Shown here in pieces: positions 1-6,578 of a stretch of DNA of 26,618 nt (position 1 is its first letter; every line of letters starts with the position of its first letter). Position numbers and translations under genes: made by a program. Source of the DNA: Hyphomicrobiaceae bacterium (lineage in GTDB: Bacteria > Pseudomonadota > Alphaproteobacteria > Rhizobiales > Hyphomicrobiaceae); NCBI GenBank assembly GCA_017353825.1, contig JAFMSC010000005.1, positions 1-26,618 of the forward strand. Direction: 5' to 3'. The notes under the pieces were generated by a model. It saw only the letters and a program-made list of their open reading frames with translations, did no database searches and had not been told where the DNA came from.

Positions 1-183
1 CCCTTCCTCGATCTTCGGCTCCTTCTGCTCGGCCAGCTTGCGGAACACCTCTCCGAGGTGCCCGCGAAGCTCCAGATACAACCGAAGCTCCAGATACAAC
101 GTCTTTCTTCGACACTTCGGGATGAAGACGACGTGGTATTTGCACTCCCACGTTGTGTGGCTTAAGGCATTGTACTCGTCCAT
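1..183 (-). CDS. tnpA: IS200-family Y1 transposase TnpA, N-terminal part (cut by window edge)
   Basis: The minus strand from an ATG at 183 reads MDEYNALSHTTWECKYHVVF, then IPKCRRKTLY and later EVFRKLAEQK, the characteristic opening of IS200 transposases, including the conserved WECKYHVVFIPK block. These are small (about 130-150 residue) HUH single-strand transposases that cut and paste DNA through a catalytic tyrosine. The HUH and tyrosine motifs would lie beyond the window, so activity cannot be judged. Odd feature: an exact 18-bp tandem duplication (65-82 and 83-100) repeats LYLELR in frame within the first 45 residues, where relatives carry this segment once. The frame stays open to the edge. 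Confidence 0.85.
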   Translation of the reverse strand, partial: MDEYNALSHTTWECKYHVVFIPKCRRKTLYLELRLYLELRGHLGEVFRKLAEQKEPKIEEG

Positions 184-350
184 CGGTGGACTTCCTTCCG
201 TGTGCGTGGCTGCTCACGGTCGGAAATCCGCTGATCGGGCTCTACTGCTCCTGAACTTGAACCTTGCCACCTCCCGCGGCGAGTCTGTCCTGCTACAAAA
301 GACACTTGACCCCTTCTGGCGGGGCGCGGGCGGGATGCCTGCCTGTGACG

Positions 351-372
351 CTCATGAGCCAACGCTCATGAG
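351..372. repeat. Perfect 9-bp hairpin, putative IS200 left-end hairpin
   Basis: CTCATGAGC (351-359), loop CAAC, GCTCATGAG (364-372) form a perfect stem of nine pairs. It overlaps the stop codon of the ankyrin gene (366-368) and lies about 170 bp upstream of the IS200 tnpA start. It fits the left-end recognition hairpin of the element. It lacks the T-run of an intrinsic terminator, although it might still act as one for the ankyrin gene. Confidence 0.6.
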
Positions 373-1070
373 GACGGGGCTTTGAGGAGACGCAATATCT
401 CCTGTTGTTCAGCTTTCGCCTCGATTGACCCGCTGCCGCCGCGACCGGTGCTGTGGCTTGCAAGGAGCATAGGTGATGATCCGTTCTTGTTCCCGGCTCG
501 CGCGTTGGCGCCGCCAGCGAGCAGAGCCTTCACCGCAGCAGCGCACCGCGTGCGAACGGCGCGGTGCAAAGGCGTAACGCCACGCTTGTCAACAGCATTT
601 GGATCCGCGCCCGCCTTGATGAGGCAATCAATCATTGCTTCTTGGGCGCGTGGGTTCCATCCCCGTGAGCCGGGCACGCCGTCGGCTGCGTAGTGAATCG
701 GCTCGGCACCGTGTCGATTCTTTGCACGAACATCGCCACCTTTGGCAATAAGATCCGCGGCGATGCCTTTTTGATAGGCCGCCGCTGCGATATGCAGGGC
801 AGTGTCACCCACATAGAGATCGTGCTCGATCTCGTCCAGGTAGTGGTCTTTCGCTAGGTGACGGCTTGCGCCTTCTTTCGAGCGCTCGTGGGCCAGTTCG
901 GGCGAAGCGCTCAGCATCTGGCTGGCAGTCGGCGCATCTCCCAGGGCGATGGCCTCAACCAACGCTCTAAAGGCGGAATGGCCTCTCTCGGCACGCATCA
1001 TTGGCGTATTCCGGGGTCCAAAGGACAGCCGCGGGGCTAAACGGGTGAGGAGCGTACACCGACGAGCCAT
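366..1070 (-). CDS. Ankyrin-repeat protein
   Basis: A 234-residue protein made mostly of ankyrin repeats. Diagnostic cores are GDTALHIAAAA (about 88-98) with DLIAKGGDV, GAEPIHYAAD (121-130) followed by a longer insert and CLIKAGADPNAV (149-160), GVTPLHRAV (164-172) with ALLAGGANA, and a last degenerate unit at 194-230. Ankyrin repeats are protein-interaction scaffolds, so the partner is unknown. No signal peptide or catalytic domain is visible. The ATG at 1070 is preceded by GGAAGA at suitable spacing; an internal Met-Met at 24-25 is an alternative start. The final residues (about KAPSS) and the stop codon lie in what looks like the IS200 left end, so the native C-terminus may have been replaced. 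Confidence 0.8.
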   Translation of the reverse strand: MARRCTLLTRLAPRLSFGPRNTPMMRAERGHSAFRALVEAIALGDAPTASQMLSASPELAHERSKEGASRHLAKDHYLDEIEHDLYVGDTALHIAAAAYQKGIAADLIAKGGDVRAKNRHGAEPIHYAADGVPGSRGWNPRAQEAMIDCLIKAGADPNAVDKRGVTPLHRAVRTRCAAAVKALLAGGANARAGNKNGSSPMLLASHSTGRGGSGSIEAKAEQQEILRLLKAPSS

Positions 1071-1347
1071 ATGCTGTCTTCCCGCGGAGAGCGGCAGTTA
1101 TGGTGGCACAAACTCACCGTCGGCCTGTTTGCGAGGATCGTTCTGGGCGCGTAATTGGTACACCCCAAGATTTTGAGCCCAACTATGACCTTATTCGCGA
1201 GATCCTTCAAACGCGGGCGCCGACGTTTCCGAACCCAACGGGATGCAGCATGAAATACATGGAGTTCGCCCTCAATGCGCTCGCGTCTTGCGGGCATAGA
1301 AGACCTGAACACGGGATGTTTGGTCGGCCGCATGATCTACTCGGAGA
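1071..1347. other. Intergenic stretch, no supportable gene
   Basis: This 277-bp stretch lies between the divergently placed ankyrin gene start and the 3' end of the hydrolase gene. Short open frames exist on both strands, but none shows a recognisable domain, a convincing ribosome site or codon use like the neighbours. It should hold the ankyrin gene's promoter; no strong -35/-10 pair was identified. Confidence 0.5.
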
Positions 1348-2274
1348 TCAACCGCGATAGATAGCCTCCGGCTGGGAGAAAAAGCTCAGCAGGATGTGGT
1401 AGACGATCGCATAGTTCTTCTGTTGGATCGAGGCATGCGAGATGCCCGGCATGACGGCGAACTGCTTATCCGGGTTCGGCAGCTTCTCGAAAAAGCGAAT
1501 GAGGTCCTCGAAGCCGGCGATGCCGTCCCACTGGCCGCGCATGATGATGGTCGGCGCTGTGATCTTTTCAGGGTTCACGACCGGCAGGTGCGAGCACATG
1601 TCAACGTAGGTGCCGATCGGCACCGAATCGTCAAGCGCCAGGATCGCATCAGCGAACGCGTCAATCACAGCCTGATCGGCGGTGCCGGGATGGTCGCGAT
1701 CGAAGATCGATTGCACGAACGCCCGGTTCAGTGGCCGGCGGTTGCCACCCTTCAGGTACTCCGGTAGCTTCTTGCGGCGCTCCATCAGCGTCGGCGAGCC
1801 ATCGCCGGTCCACACGAAGGCGTCGAGTGCGAGACGCTTAACACGTTCCGGATGGCGTTCGGCGAACAACGCCGCGCGCAAGGCTCCCGAGGAGATGCCG
1901 TAGACGTAGAGTGGCCCGCTATTGCGGGTCTTATCAATGTACTCCGCGGCCGCCGCGCAGTCGTCGGCTCCGGTGGCGATGTCGTAGGTGATATCGCGCG
2001 TCTTGTCGGAGCGGCCATAGCCCTCCATGTCGACCGACCAGGTGTCGAAGCCCTGTGCGCCGAAGTAATCCATAGCCGACGAGCTCGGGCGGCCGGGCAC
2101 CTGAAGATCGAACGTCGGCGTACCGGCCATCGAGGAGCCGTGCACGAACAGGATGGTACCGAGCCTATCGGGCCGGGTGGTGCGCTTCTCCAGCATGAAG
2201 AGGCGGACATCGCCCTTGTTGGTCCAGTGCTCTTGCCCCGGCAACCGGGGGACGGCGGGGAGTGGCTTGGTCAT
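1348..2274 (-). CDS. Alpha/beta-hydrolase fold protein
   Basis: A 308-residue serine hydrolase of the alpha/beta fold, substrate unknown. Numbering from the ATG at 2274, it shows the oxyanion-loop motif FVHGSS (43-48), a nucleophile elbow GISSG with Ser128, an acidic residue Asp250 in MRGQWDG, and the catalytic His280 in PGISHAS, all in canonical order. A cap region lies between about 155 and 225. No signal peptide is seen, so it is probably cytoplasmic. An in-frame ATG ten codons upstream (2304) has no ribosome site at usable distance, whereas the 2274 start follows a purine-rich GGAAGAGAG. It stands alone, so neighbours give no clue to esterase, dehalogenase or other chemistry. Confidence 0.85.
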   Translation of the reverse strand: MTKPLPAVPRLPGQEHWTNKGDVRLFMLEKRTTRPDRLGTILFVHGSSMAGTPTFDLQVPGRPSSSAMDYFGAQGFDTWSVDMEGYGRSDKTRDITYDIATGADDCAAAAEYIDKTRNSGPLYVYGISSGALRAALFAERHPERVKRLALDAFVWTGDGSPTLMERRKKLPEYLKGGNRRPLNRAFVQSIFDRDHPGTADQAVIDAFADAILALDDSVPIGTYVDMCSHLPVVNPEKITAPTIIMRGQWDGIAGFEDLIRFFEKLPNPDKQFAVMPGISHASIQQKNYAIVYHILLSFFSQPEAIYRG

Positions 2275-2742
2275 GGCTGCTCTCTTCCGATTAGCTTGGG
2301 ACATCCTGGCGCAATCTACCTATCATCCCGACGAACTGATGCGAGCGGCAGGCGAGCAACGCTCCGGATCGGCCAGGGATCGTGCGAAGCGATCGACGCC
2401 CAACACGAGGTCTTCGCGTTCGCCTCGGTCTCCTCGATGACCAGTGAAATAGACTGGGTCCCTCAGATGGGCGCATGCACCCACAAGTTGATCAGAACGT
2501 GGCCACCCCGCCAGTCGGCCTGGCACTTCTTGACAACCTTCATCTTGGCGATGGCGCTCAACGTGCGCAAGCGACGGCGTGCGCCAACGTGGCTTGCGCG
2601 AGGCGAGGGCGCGAGCCGGCATGAGGCCCTAGACGAGAGCCGCTCAGGGTTTCTACCGATTTGAGTCGCGCGCTCCCACGCGCACAATTGGCCCGCACCA
2701 CCCACTGGTGGCTGTGGGATCGTTGTTCTGGGAGGCCGTCAA
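2275..2742. other. 468-bp stretch without a supportable gene
   Basis: It lies between the hydrolase start and the YidB-family gene. Open frames up to about 270 codons cross it, but they are continuations or mirror images of the hydrolase frame and carry no recognisable motif. The 3' end holds the ribosome site (GGGAGG) of the next gene. No repeat or RNA structure stood out. Confidence 0.5.
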
Positions 2743-3204
2743 ATGGGATTGCTCGATGAAGTGATCAACGCAGCGCTTGGATCAAAAGCGCCACCTGCGC
2801 AAGGTCAAGCTCCTCAAAGTCAACCTGCTCAAGATCAGTTCTCACAAGTCGCGGCAGCTTTGCAGGCGCTGCTCGCTCCCAGGCAAGCAGGGACTCCGCA
2901 GGGGGCGGCTTCGGCCGGGCCTCAGAGCGGCCTCGATGTGCTCATCGGCCAGTTCAAACAATCCGGCCTCGAGGACATCATCAACTCCTGGATCGGCACA
3001 GGGCAAAACCGAGCGGTCTCCCCCACCCAGTTGCGCCAGGCCATTGGCCAGGAGACCGTCAACGGTCTCTCGCGGCAGACGGGAGCGCCACCAGAGGACC
3101 TGATGAATCAGCTCGCCAGATATCTCCCTGGTGTGATCGACAGACTGACCCCCAACGGTCAACTTCCAAGACAGGCGGACCTCGGTCAGACAAGACCACA
3201 GTAG
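2743..3204 (+). CDS. yidB: YidB-family (DUF937) protein
   Basis: A 153-residue protein of the YidB/DUF937 family, named after E. coli yidB, whose function is not established. The start MGLLDEVINAAL, a Gln/Ala/Pro-rich linker (residues about 17-62), then GLDVLIGQFKQSGLEDIINS, the hallmark SWIGTGQN (86-93), the helical VSPTQLRQAIG and the closing LPGVIDRLTPNGQLP are all typical. The length is normal for the family. GGGAGG lies 9 bp ahead of the ATG. It has no signal peptide and no operon partner: the hydrolase upstream and SRPBCC gene downstream are on the other strand. Confidence 0.88.
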   Translation: MGLLDEVINAALGSKAPPAQGQAPQSQPAQDQFSQVAAALQALLAPRQAGTPQGAASAGPQSGLDVLIGQFKQSGLEDIINSWIGTGQNRAVSPTQLRQAIGQETVNGLSRQTGAPPEDLMNQLARYLPGVIDRLTPNGQLPRQADLGQTRPQ

Positions 3205-3460
3205 AGCACCGGGCGGTGGAGCGCCCAGATCGCTTGGACACTGGGCCGCGAAGGCGCCTGCATGGATGAGCGTGTTGCCAACCTCAAGAGCTCTCGGCCG
3301 TCCGAGGAAGAGCGTTATGCCGCCGGCGACCGCGGCGCAAAAACGGGGCAAGCTCTCCTGCGCTCCACGACAGGTCAGCAGGCTAATGAGCGTCAAAGGC
3401 GGATGCCCAGGCATCAAGCGGGTGCGGTGAGCTGCCTATCCCCTACGATGACCTGGAGGC

Positions 3461-3928
3461 TCACCTGCCGGTCGTAAGCTCCGCAGCGACCGAGCCCAAC
3501 CCCTGGACTATTCTGGCCCATCCGCCGCTCATGGCGCTGAAGGCGAAATCGTTGCTCGGCGACCGGAAGCCGGAGTGCACCAGGCGCAGCCGTGTTCCGC
3601 CGTTGACCGCCTGCAGCGTCCAGGTCACGACGCTGTCGAGCGGCGCGTAGGCGAGATTATCGGCCGACCCGCCTTTCCAGCTGTAGACGAGCTTCTCGAG
3701 CGGTCGCACCTCCAGCACCTCGCCATGCACAGTCCCATCCCAGCCAGGCACCGGCTTGGCGCGGAAAGTGAAGCGCTTACCCACAACCGGCTCGAAATCG
3801 TTGGGCATGAGCCAGCGGCGTATCAGCTCACCGCTCGTCAGCGCGTGCCACACGATCTCGGGGGCGTGAGGCATGACTTCCTCGATAACGATATCGCGCG
3901 TTGCATGCCGTTGGGTGGCCGCCTTCAT
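3461..3928 (-). CDS. SRPBCC-domain protein (AHSA1/START-like)
   Basis: A 155-residue single-domain protein of the SRPBCC superfamily, AHSA1 branch: a helix-grip fold with a hydrophobic ligand cavity. Visible landmarks are RDIVIEEVMPHAPEIVWHAL (strand and helix 1), LIRRWLMPNDFEPVVGKRF, the central sheet with GTVHGEVLEVRP and LVYSWKGG, and the C-terminal helix with GGWARIVQGLG. Members paired with ArsR regulators are common and of uncertain function, perhaps stress or small-molecule binding. Its ATG overlaps the stop of the ArsR gene by 4 bp (ATGA, 3925-3928), so the two are translationally coupled. Confidence 0.88.
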   Translation of the reverse strand: MKAATQRHATRDIVIEEVMPHAPEIVWHALTSGELIRRWLMPNDFEPVVGKRFTFRAKPVPGWDGTVHGEVLEVRPLEKLVYSWKGGSADNLAYAPLDSVVTWTLQAVNGGTRLRLVHSGFRSPSNDFAFSAMSGGWARIVQGLGSVAAELTTGR

Positions 3929-4251
3929 TGATCGATCTCCTTCAAGAGCTCTCTCAGACTGGCAAAGCGGTCACGCCAGAACAGACCGTAGATGCCGAGC
4001 CAATCAACGAGAGGCGTAAGGCCCAGGGGGGCGCCGCGGTAAAAGGTGTTTCGCCCAGCGCGCCGCTCGACAATGAGGCCCGCCTGTTTGAGCGACCGCA
4101 GGTGCTGTGAGATGGCCGGCTGCGAGACGGAGCTGCCGTGCGTCAGATCGACGACCGTGATCTCGTCGGCCCGCACAATGCGCTCGAAGATCCCGCGGCG
4201 GGTGGGATCGGCGAGCGCCCGCATGACTGTTGCAACATCCAATGCTGACAT
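3925..4251 (-). CDS. ArsR-family winged-helix transcriptional regulator
   Basis: A 108-residue DNA-binding repressor-type protein. The opening VMRALADPTRRGIFERI (9-25), the recognition helix region SQPAISQHLRSLKQAGLI (43-60) and the wing VERRAGRNTFYRG are classic for the ArsR fold. No cysteine metal-sensing box (ELCVC) is present, so it is not an arsenite or cadmium sensor of the usual type; it belongs with the metal-independent ArsR proteins that precede SRPBCC genes. It is first of a two-gene operon with the SRPBCC protein, and its promoter carries two palindromes that look like its own operator, implying autorepression. Confidence 0.92.
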   Translation of the reverse strand: MSALDVATVMRALADPTRRGIFERIVRADEITVVDLTHGSSVSQPAISQHLRSLKQAGLIVERRAGRNTFYRGAPLGLTPLVDWLGIYGLFWRDRFASLRELLKEIDQ

Positions 4252-4258
4252 GATCGAT

Positions 4259-4294
4259 TGATAAGCATAGGCTTATTTATAAGTCAATACTTAT
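4259..4294 (-). promoter_or_regulatory. ArsR-SRPBCC promoter with twin 16-bp dyad operators
   Basis: Read on the minus strand, TTGACT (4282-4287) and TTATCA (4259-4264) are separated by exactly 17 bp and point at the ArsR start 7 bp on. Two 16-bp dyads of the same layout overlap this promoter: ATAAGCATAGGCTTAT (4261-4276) and ATAAGTCAATACTTAT (4279-4294), each with 6-bp arms and a 4-bp spacer, 18 bp centre to centre. Two operator copies on one DNA face would block RNA polymerase. The segment is AT-rich in a GC-rich setting. The short leader suggests near-leaderless translation. Confidence 0.8.
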
Positions 4295-4301
4295 TGTTTG
4301 T

Positions 4302-4544
4302 GTGGCCTGCGTTCTGGAAGCCGCTGAGCTCGGTGCCGGCGCCAGCACACGCAGCGACGGTGGCGGGAGGGGCGGAGCGACATCGGCAAGAAGCTTGACG
4401 GGCAACGTGCTGGCCCGCGGCCCCGAGGCAATCAAGAACATCCTGGCATCAGGCCAGGACGCTTTCAGCCTGATCGAGCCGCTGATCGCGCGCGAGAAGG
4501 TCGACTGCTCATGGGTGAAGAAGGGCCGCTTCGTTGGGGGGTGA
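4302..4544 (+). pseudogene. Remnant of an FAD-dependent oxidoreductase (DAO family)
   Basis: The frame reads VLEAAELGAGASTRSDGG, the segment just after the dinucleotide-binding loop of DAO-type amine or amino-acid oxidases (VLEA-E-GxGASxRN/SxG). It continues with LARGPEAIKNILASGQDAF and REKVDCSWVKKGRFVGG, which fit the following helix and substrate-domain entry. The N-terminal GxGxxG strand is missing and the frame stops after about 80 residues, where relatives run to about 430. Both ends are lost: the left end meets the ArsR promoter directly and the right end dissolves into non-coding sequence. The identification rests on recalled family patterns. Confidence 0.6.
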
Positions 4545-4758
4545 ACGCCCAGCGACTACAGGTTCCAGGACAGCCGTATTGCCAGCCTCAACGCGGATGC
4601 TAGTCAGGCAGTCCAGTCTCCGATACGGCTTGCGTCGCTGGTTGCGAACCCCCGATCCCCATGGCAGCCATTCGGTGCCTGCACGCCACCACAGCTCGCC
4701 AGTCCTGAGCGGGTCGGGTAGGATGGGCTGCGGCTGTCGCCTGCAGCGGTGGCTGAGC

Positions 4759-4790
4759 GTGGCTCGGCATCATGGTGGCTCGGCATCATG
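4759..4790. repeat. 16-bp perfect tandem duplication
   Basis: GTGGCTCGGCATCATG occurs twice without spacing (4759-4774, 4775-4790), ending 34 bp before the hydantoinase start codon. It looks like a recent slippage duplication in the leader of that operon. It lies within the gene-poor stretch 4545-4824, where nothing else was recognised. Confidence 0.8.
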
Positions 4791-4824
4791 GTGTCGGACT
4801 ATCGTCGATCACCGGGAGGTGACC

Positions 4825-6252
4825 GTGCTCGACATCATCATCCGCGGCGGAGACGTCGTCACGCCTGAGGGCGTCGCCAAAGCCGATGTCGGCATCAAGG
4901 GCGAGACCATCGCGGCAGTCGCCACCGCCGGCGTTCTCGACGCTCAGGCAGCCTCCCGCGTAATCGATGCGACGGGCCGGATCGTGATGCCGGGCGGCAT
5001 CGATCCGCACGTGCATATGCAGCACGCGTTCGTGATCCCGACGGGCGAGACGTACTACACGCGCGGACCCGACCACGTCGGCATGGCGGCGCTCTGCGGG
5101 GGCACGACAACGCTCATCGATTTCGCCTATGTGGAATCGGCGGGCAGCGTCGAAGCCGGCATCACGGCGCGAGATGCACAGTTCAAGGGCAAGGCTGCGT
5201 GCGACTGGGCCTACCACCTGATGCTGCAGTCCGATCCATCGGAACAGGTGGTGCAAGGACTGGGCGAGGCGATCCAGGCCGGGTATCCGACGGTCAAGAT
5301 CTTCACCACCAACATCTGGCCGCAGCGAAAGGGCCGCATGGTCGATCTCGGCGACATGTGGGAGGTATTCAAGGTCCTCGCTGCGCGCGGCGGCCTCGGC
5401 GTCATCCACGCCGAGGACAACGACCTCGTCATGCACATGTACGCCAAGCTTATTCGCGAGGGTCGCACCGGCTTCGAGAACATGGCCGAGGTGCACAGCC
5501 AGCTCTCCGAGGACATCAGCTTCCGCCGTGTCATTCGCCTAGCCGAGAGCGTACCGGGCTGCGCCCTCTACATGATGCACGTCTCGGCCGCAACGGGCGT
5601 CGGCGCCATCCGGGAGGCGCGCGCCAAGGGCCTGCCTATCTACGGCGAGAGCCTGCATCAGTACATGCTCTACACTTCGGACGACTACAAGCGCACCAAC
5701 GGCCAGATCTACCACACCTATCCGTCGCTGAAGACCAAGGCTGACCAGCAGGCGCTGTGGGACGGCACGCTTGATGGTGCCATCAATTGCGTCGCCACCG
5801 ACGACCTGTGCTGCACGCTGCGCGAGAAGACGTTTGGCAAGCGCATCGACGACACCACCGGGGGTAACTCCGGCATCGAGCCGCGCCTGGCGGTGATGTA
5901 CACGGAGATGGTGACGAAGCGAGGCTATTCGCTCCCGCGCTACGTTGATCTCGTCTCGAGCAACGCAGCGAAACTCATGGGGCTCTATCCTCACAAGGGG
6001 GCGATCGCCGTCGGCAGCGATGCCGACATCACCATACTGGATCCGACGCGGCGCGGTCATATCCGCGCCGTCGATCTGCGCCAGACCGACTACACGCCGT
6101 GGGAGGGTCACGAGATCAACGCCTGGCCCGTGCTCACGATGCTGCGCGGCGTGGTAAAGGTCGAAGACGGCCGTTATCTCGGCAAACCGGGCGACGGACG
6201 GTACCTGAAGCGCAAGATCCCGGCCGAAGTTATCGAAGGACCGCTGCTGTGA
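4825..6252 (+). CDS. hydA: Dihydropyrimidinase/hydantoinase-family cyclic amidohydrolase
   Basis: A 475-residue amidohydrolase-superfamily enzyme that opens cyclic amides such as dihydropyrimidines or hydantoins. All binuclear-metal ligands are visible: His62 and His64 (DPHVH), Lys158 to be carboxylated (PTVKIF), His195 (VIHAED), His252 (MMHVSA) and Asp326 (ATDD). Residue 327 is Asp where dihydropyrimidinases usually have His (TDH), so the substrate may differ. The C-terminus GAIAVGSDADITILDP closes the beta-sandwich. The GTG at 4825 follows an almost perfect ribosome site (GGGAGGTGA); the frame stays open further upstream but without family homology. It overlaps the next gene by GTGA. Confidence 0.88.
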   Translation: MLDIIIRGGDVVTPEGVAKADVGIKGETIAAVATAGVLDAQAASRVIDATGRIVMPGGIDPHVHMQHAFVIPTGETYYTRGPDHVGMAALCGGTTTLIDFAYVESAGSVEAGITARDAQFKGKAACDWAYHLMLQSDPSEQVVQGLGEAIQAGYPTVKIFTTNIWPQRKGRMVDLGDMWEVFKVLAARGGLGVIHAEDNDLVMHMYAKLIREGRTGFENMAEVHSQLSEDISFRRVIRLAESVPGCALYMMHVSAATGVGAIREARAKGLPIYGESLHQYMLYTSDDYKRTNGQIYHTYPSLKTKADQQALWDGTLDGAINCVATDDLCCTLREKTFGKRIDDTTGGNSGIEPRLAVMYTEMVTKRGYSLPRYVDLVSSNAAKLMGLYPHKGAIAVGSDADITILDPTRRGHIRAVDLRQTDYTPWEGHEINAWPVLTMLRGVVKVEDGRYLGKPGDGRYLKRKIPAEVIEGPLL

Positions 6253-6578
6253 CGGACCCACGGCGGACCGCCCCGAACGAAGCGATCGCGACGGAGGAAG
6301 CCCTGGCGGTCCTCGTCGAAGCGAGCCTTGTCCTGTGGGGGTGCCCGGGTGAGGTGCGCCGCTCGGCGTCGGGTGCGATCTCCGTCCGGACATCGGAGCA
6401 CCAGGCCGAGATCGCGCGCGCCGAACCGGGCGTCCCGTTCCGCTGGTCAATTACCATCGATCGCCGCCGCAGGCATGCTGGCTCCATCCCCGGCTTGCTG
6501 CGCGCGCTCCGCCTGGCGCTGGACGAGAGCTTCCAGCCGAGCCGCGCCCGCATCGCCGCCCTTGAGGTCGGCGGGTGA
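6249..6578 (+). CDS. Small protein of unknown function in hydantoinase-GTPase operon
   Basis: A 109-residue protein starting at a GTG that overlaps the hydantoinase stop (GTGA) and ending in an overlap with the GTPase start. I do not recognise the family. It has a helical N-terminal half (about 11-30, EAIATEEALAVLVEASLVLW), a central part with alternating hydrophobic positions (FRWSITIDRRRR, 64-75) suggesting strands, and a C-terminal helix (81-94, PGLLRALRLALDES). One cysteine (32) and only two histidines make it a weak metal binder. Coding is supported by the tight coupling on both sides and by codon use like the neighbours. It could be an accessory or assembly factor for the amidohydrolase; that is inference. 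Confidence 0.7.
   Translation: MTDPRRTAPNEAIATEEALAVLVEASLVLWGCPGEVRRSASGAISVRTSEHQAEIARAEPGVPFRWSITIDRRRRHAGSIPGLLRALRLALDESFQPSRARIAALEVGG

Larger units (their letters stand above)
1..385 (-). mobile_element. Left end of an IS200-family insertion sequence (partial)
   Basis: The left edge cuts through an IS200/IS605-type element read on the minus strand. It holds the start of a Y1 transposase gene and about 190 bp upstream of it, ending in a perfect 9-bp stem with a 4-nt loop at 351-372. Subterminal hairpins rather than terminal inverted repeats are the recognition sites in this family, and a hairpin about 0.2 kb upstream of tnpA is where the left-end one is expected. The exact outer boundary cannot be read here; about 380-390 is a guess. 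The rest of the element lies outside the window. Confidence 0.65.

Noticed and set aside
3211..3226. GGGCG/CGCCC stem after the YidB gene as terminator
   Set aside because: Only 5 bp, no T-run, and expected by chance in GC-rich DNA.
3262..3477. 71-codon plus-strand frame downstream of the YidB gene
   Set aside because: No ribosome site, no recognisable motif, and it runs into the 3' end of the opposite SRPBCC gene.
4534..4824. 97-codon N-terminal extension of the hydantoinase frame
   Set aside because: No family similarity, contains the tandem repeat, and an excellent ribosome site precedes the GTG at 4825.
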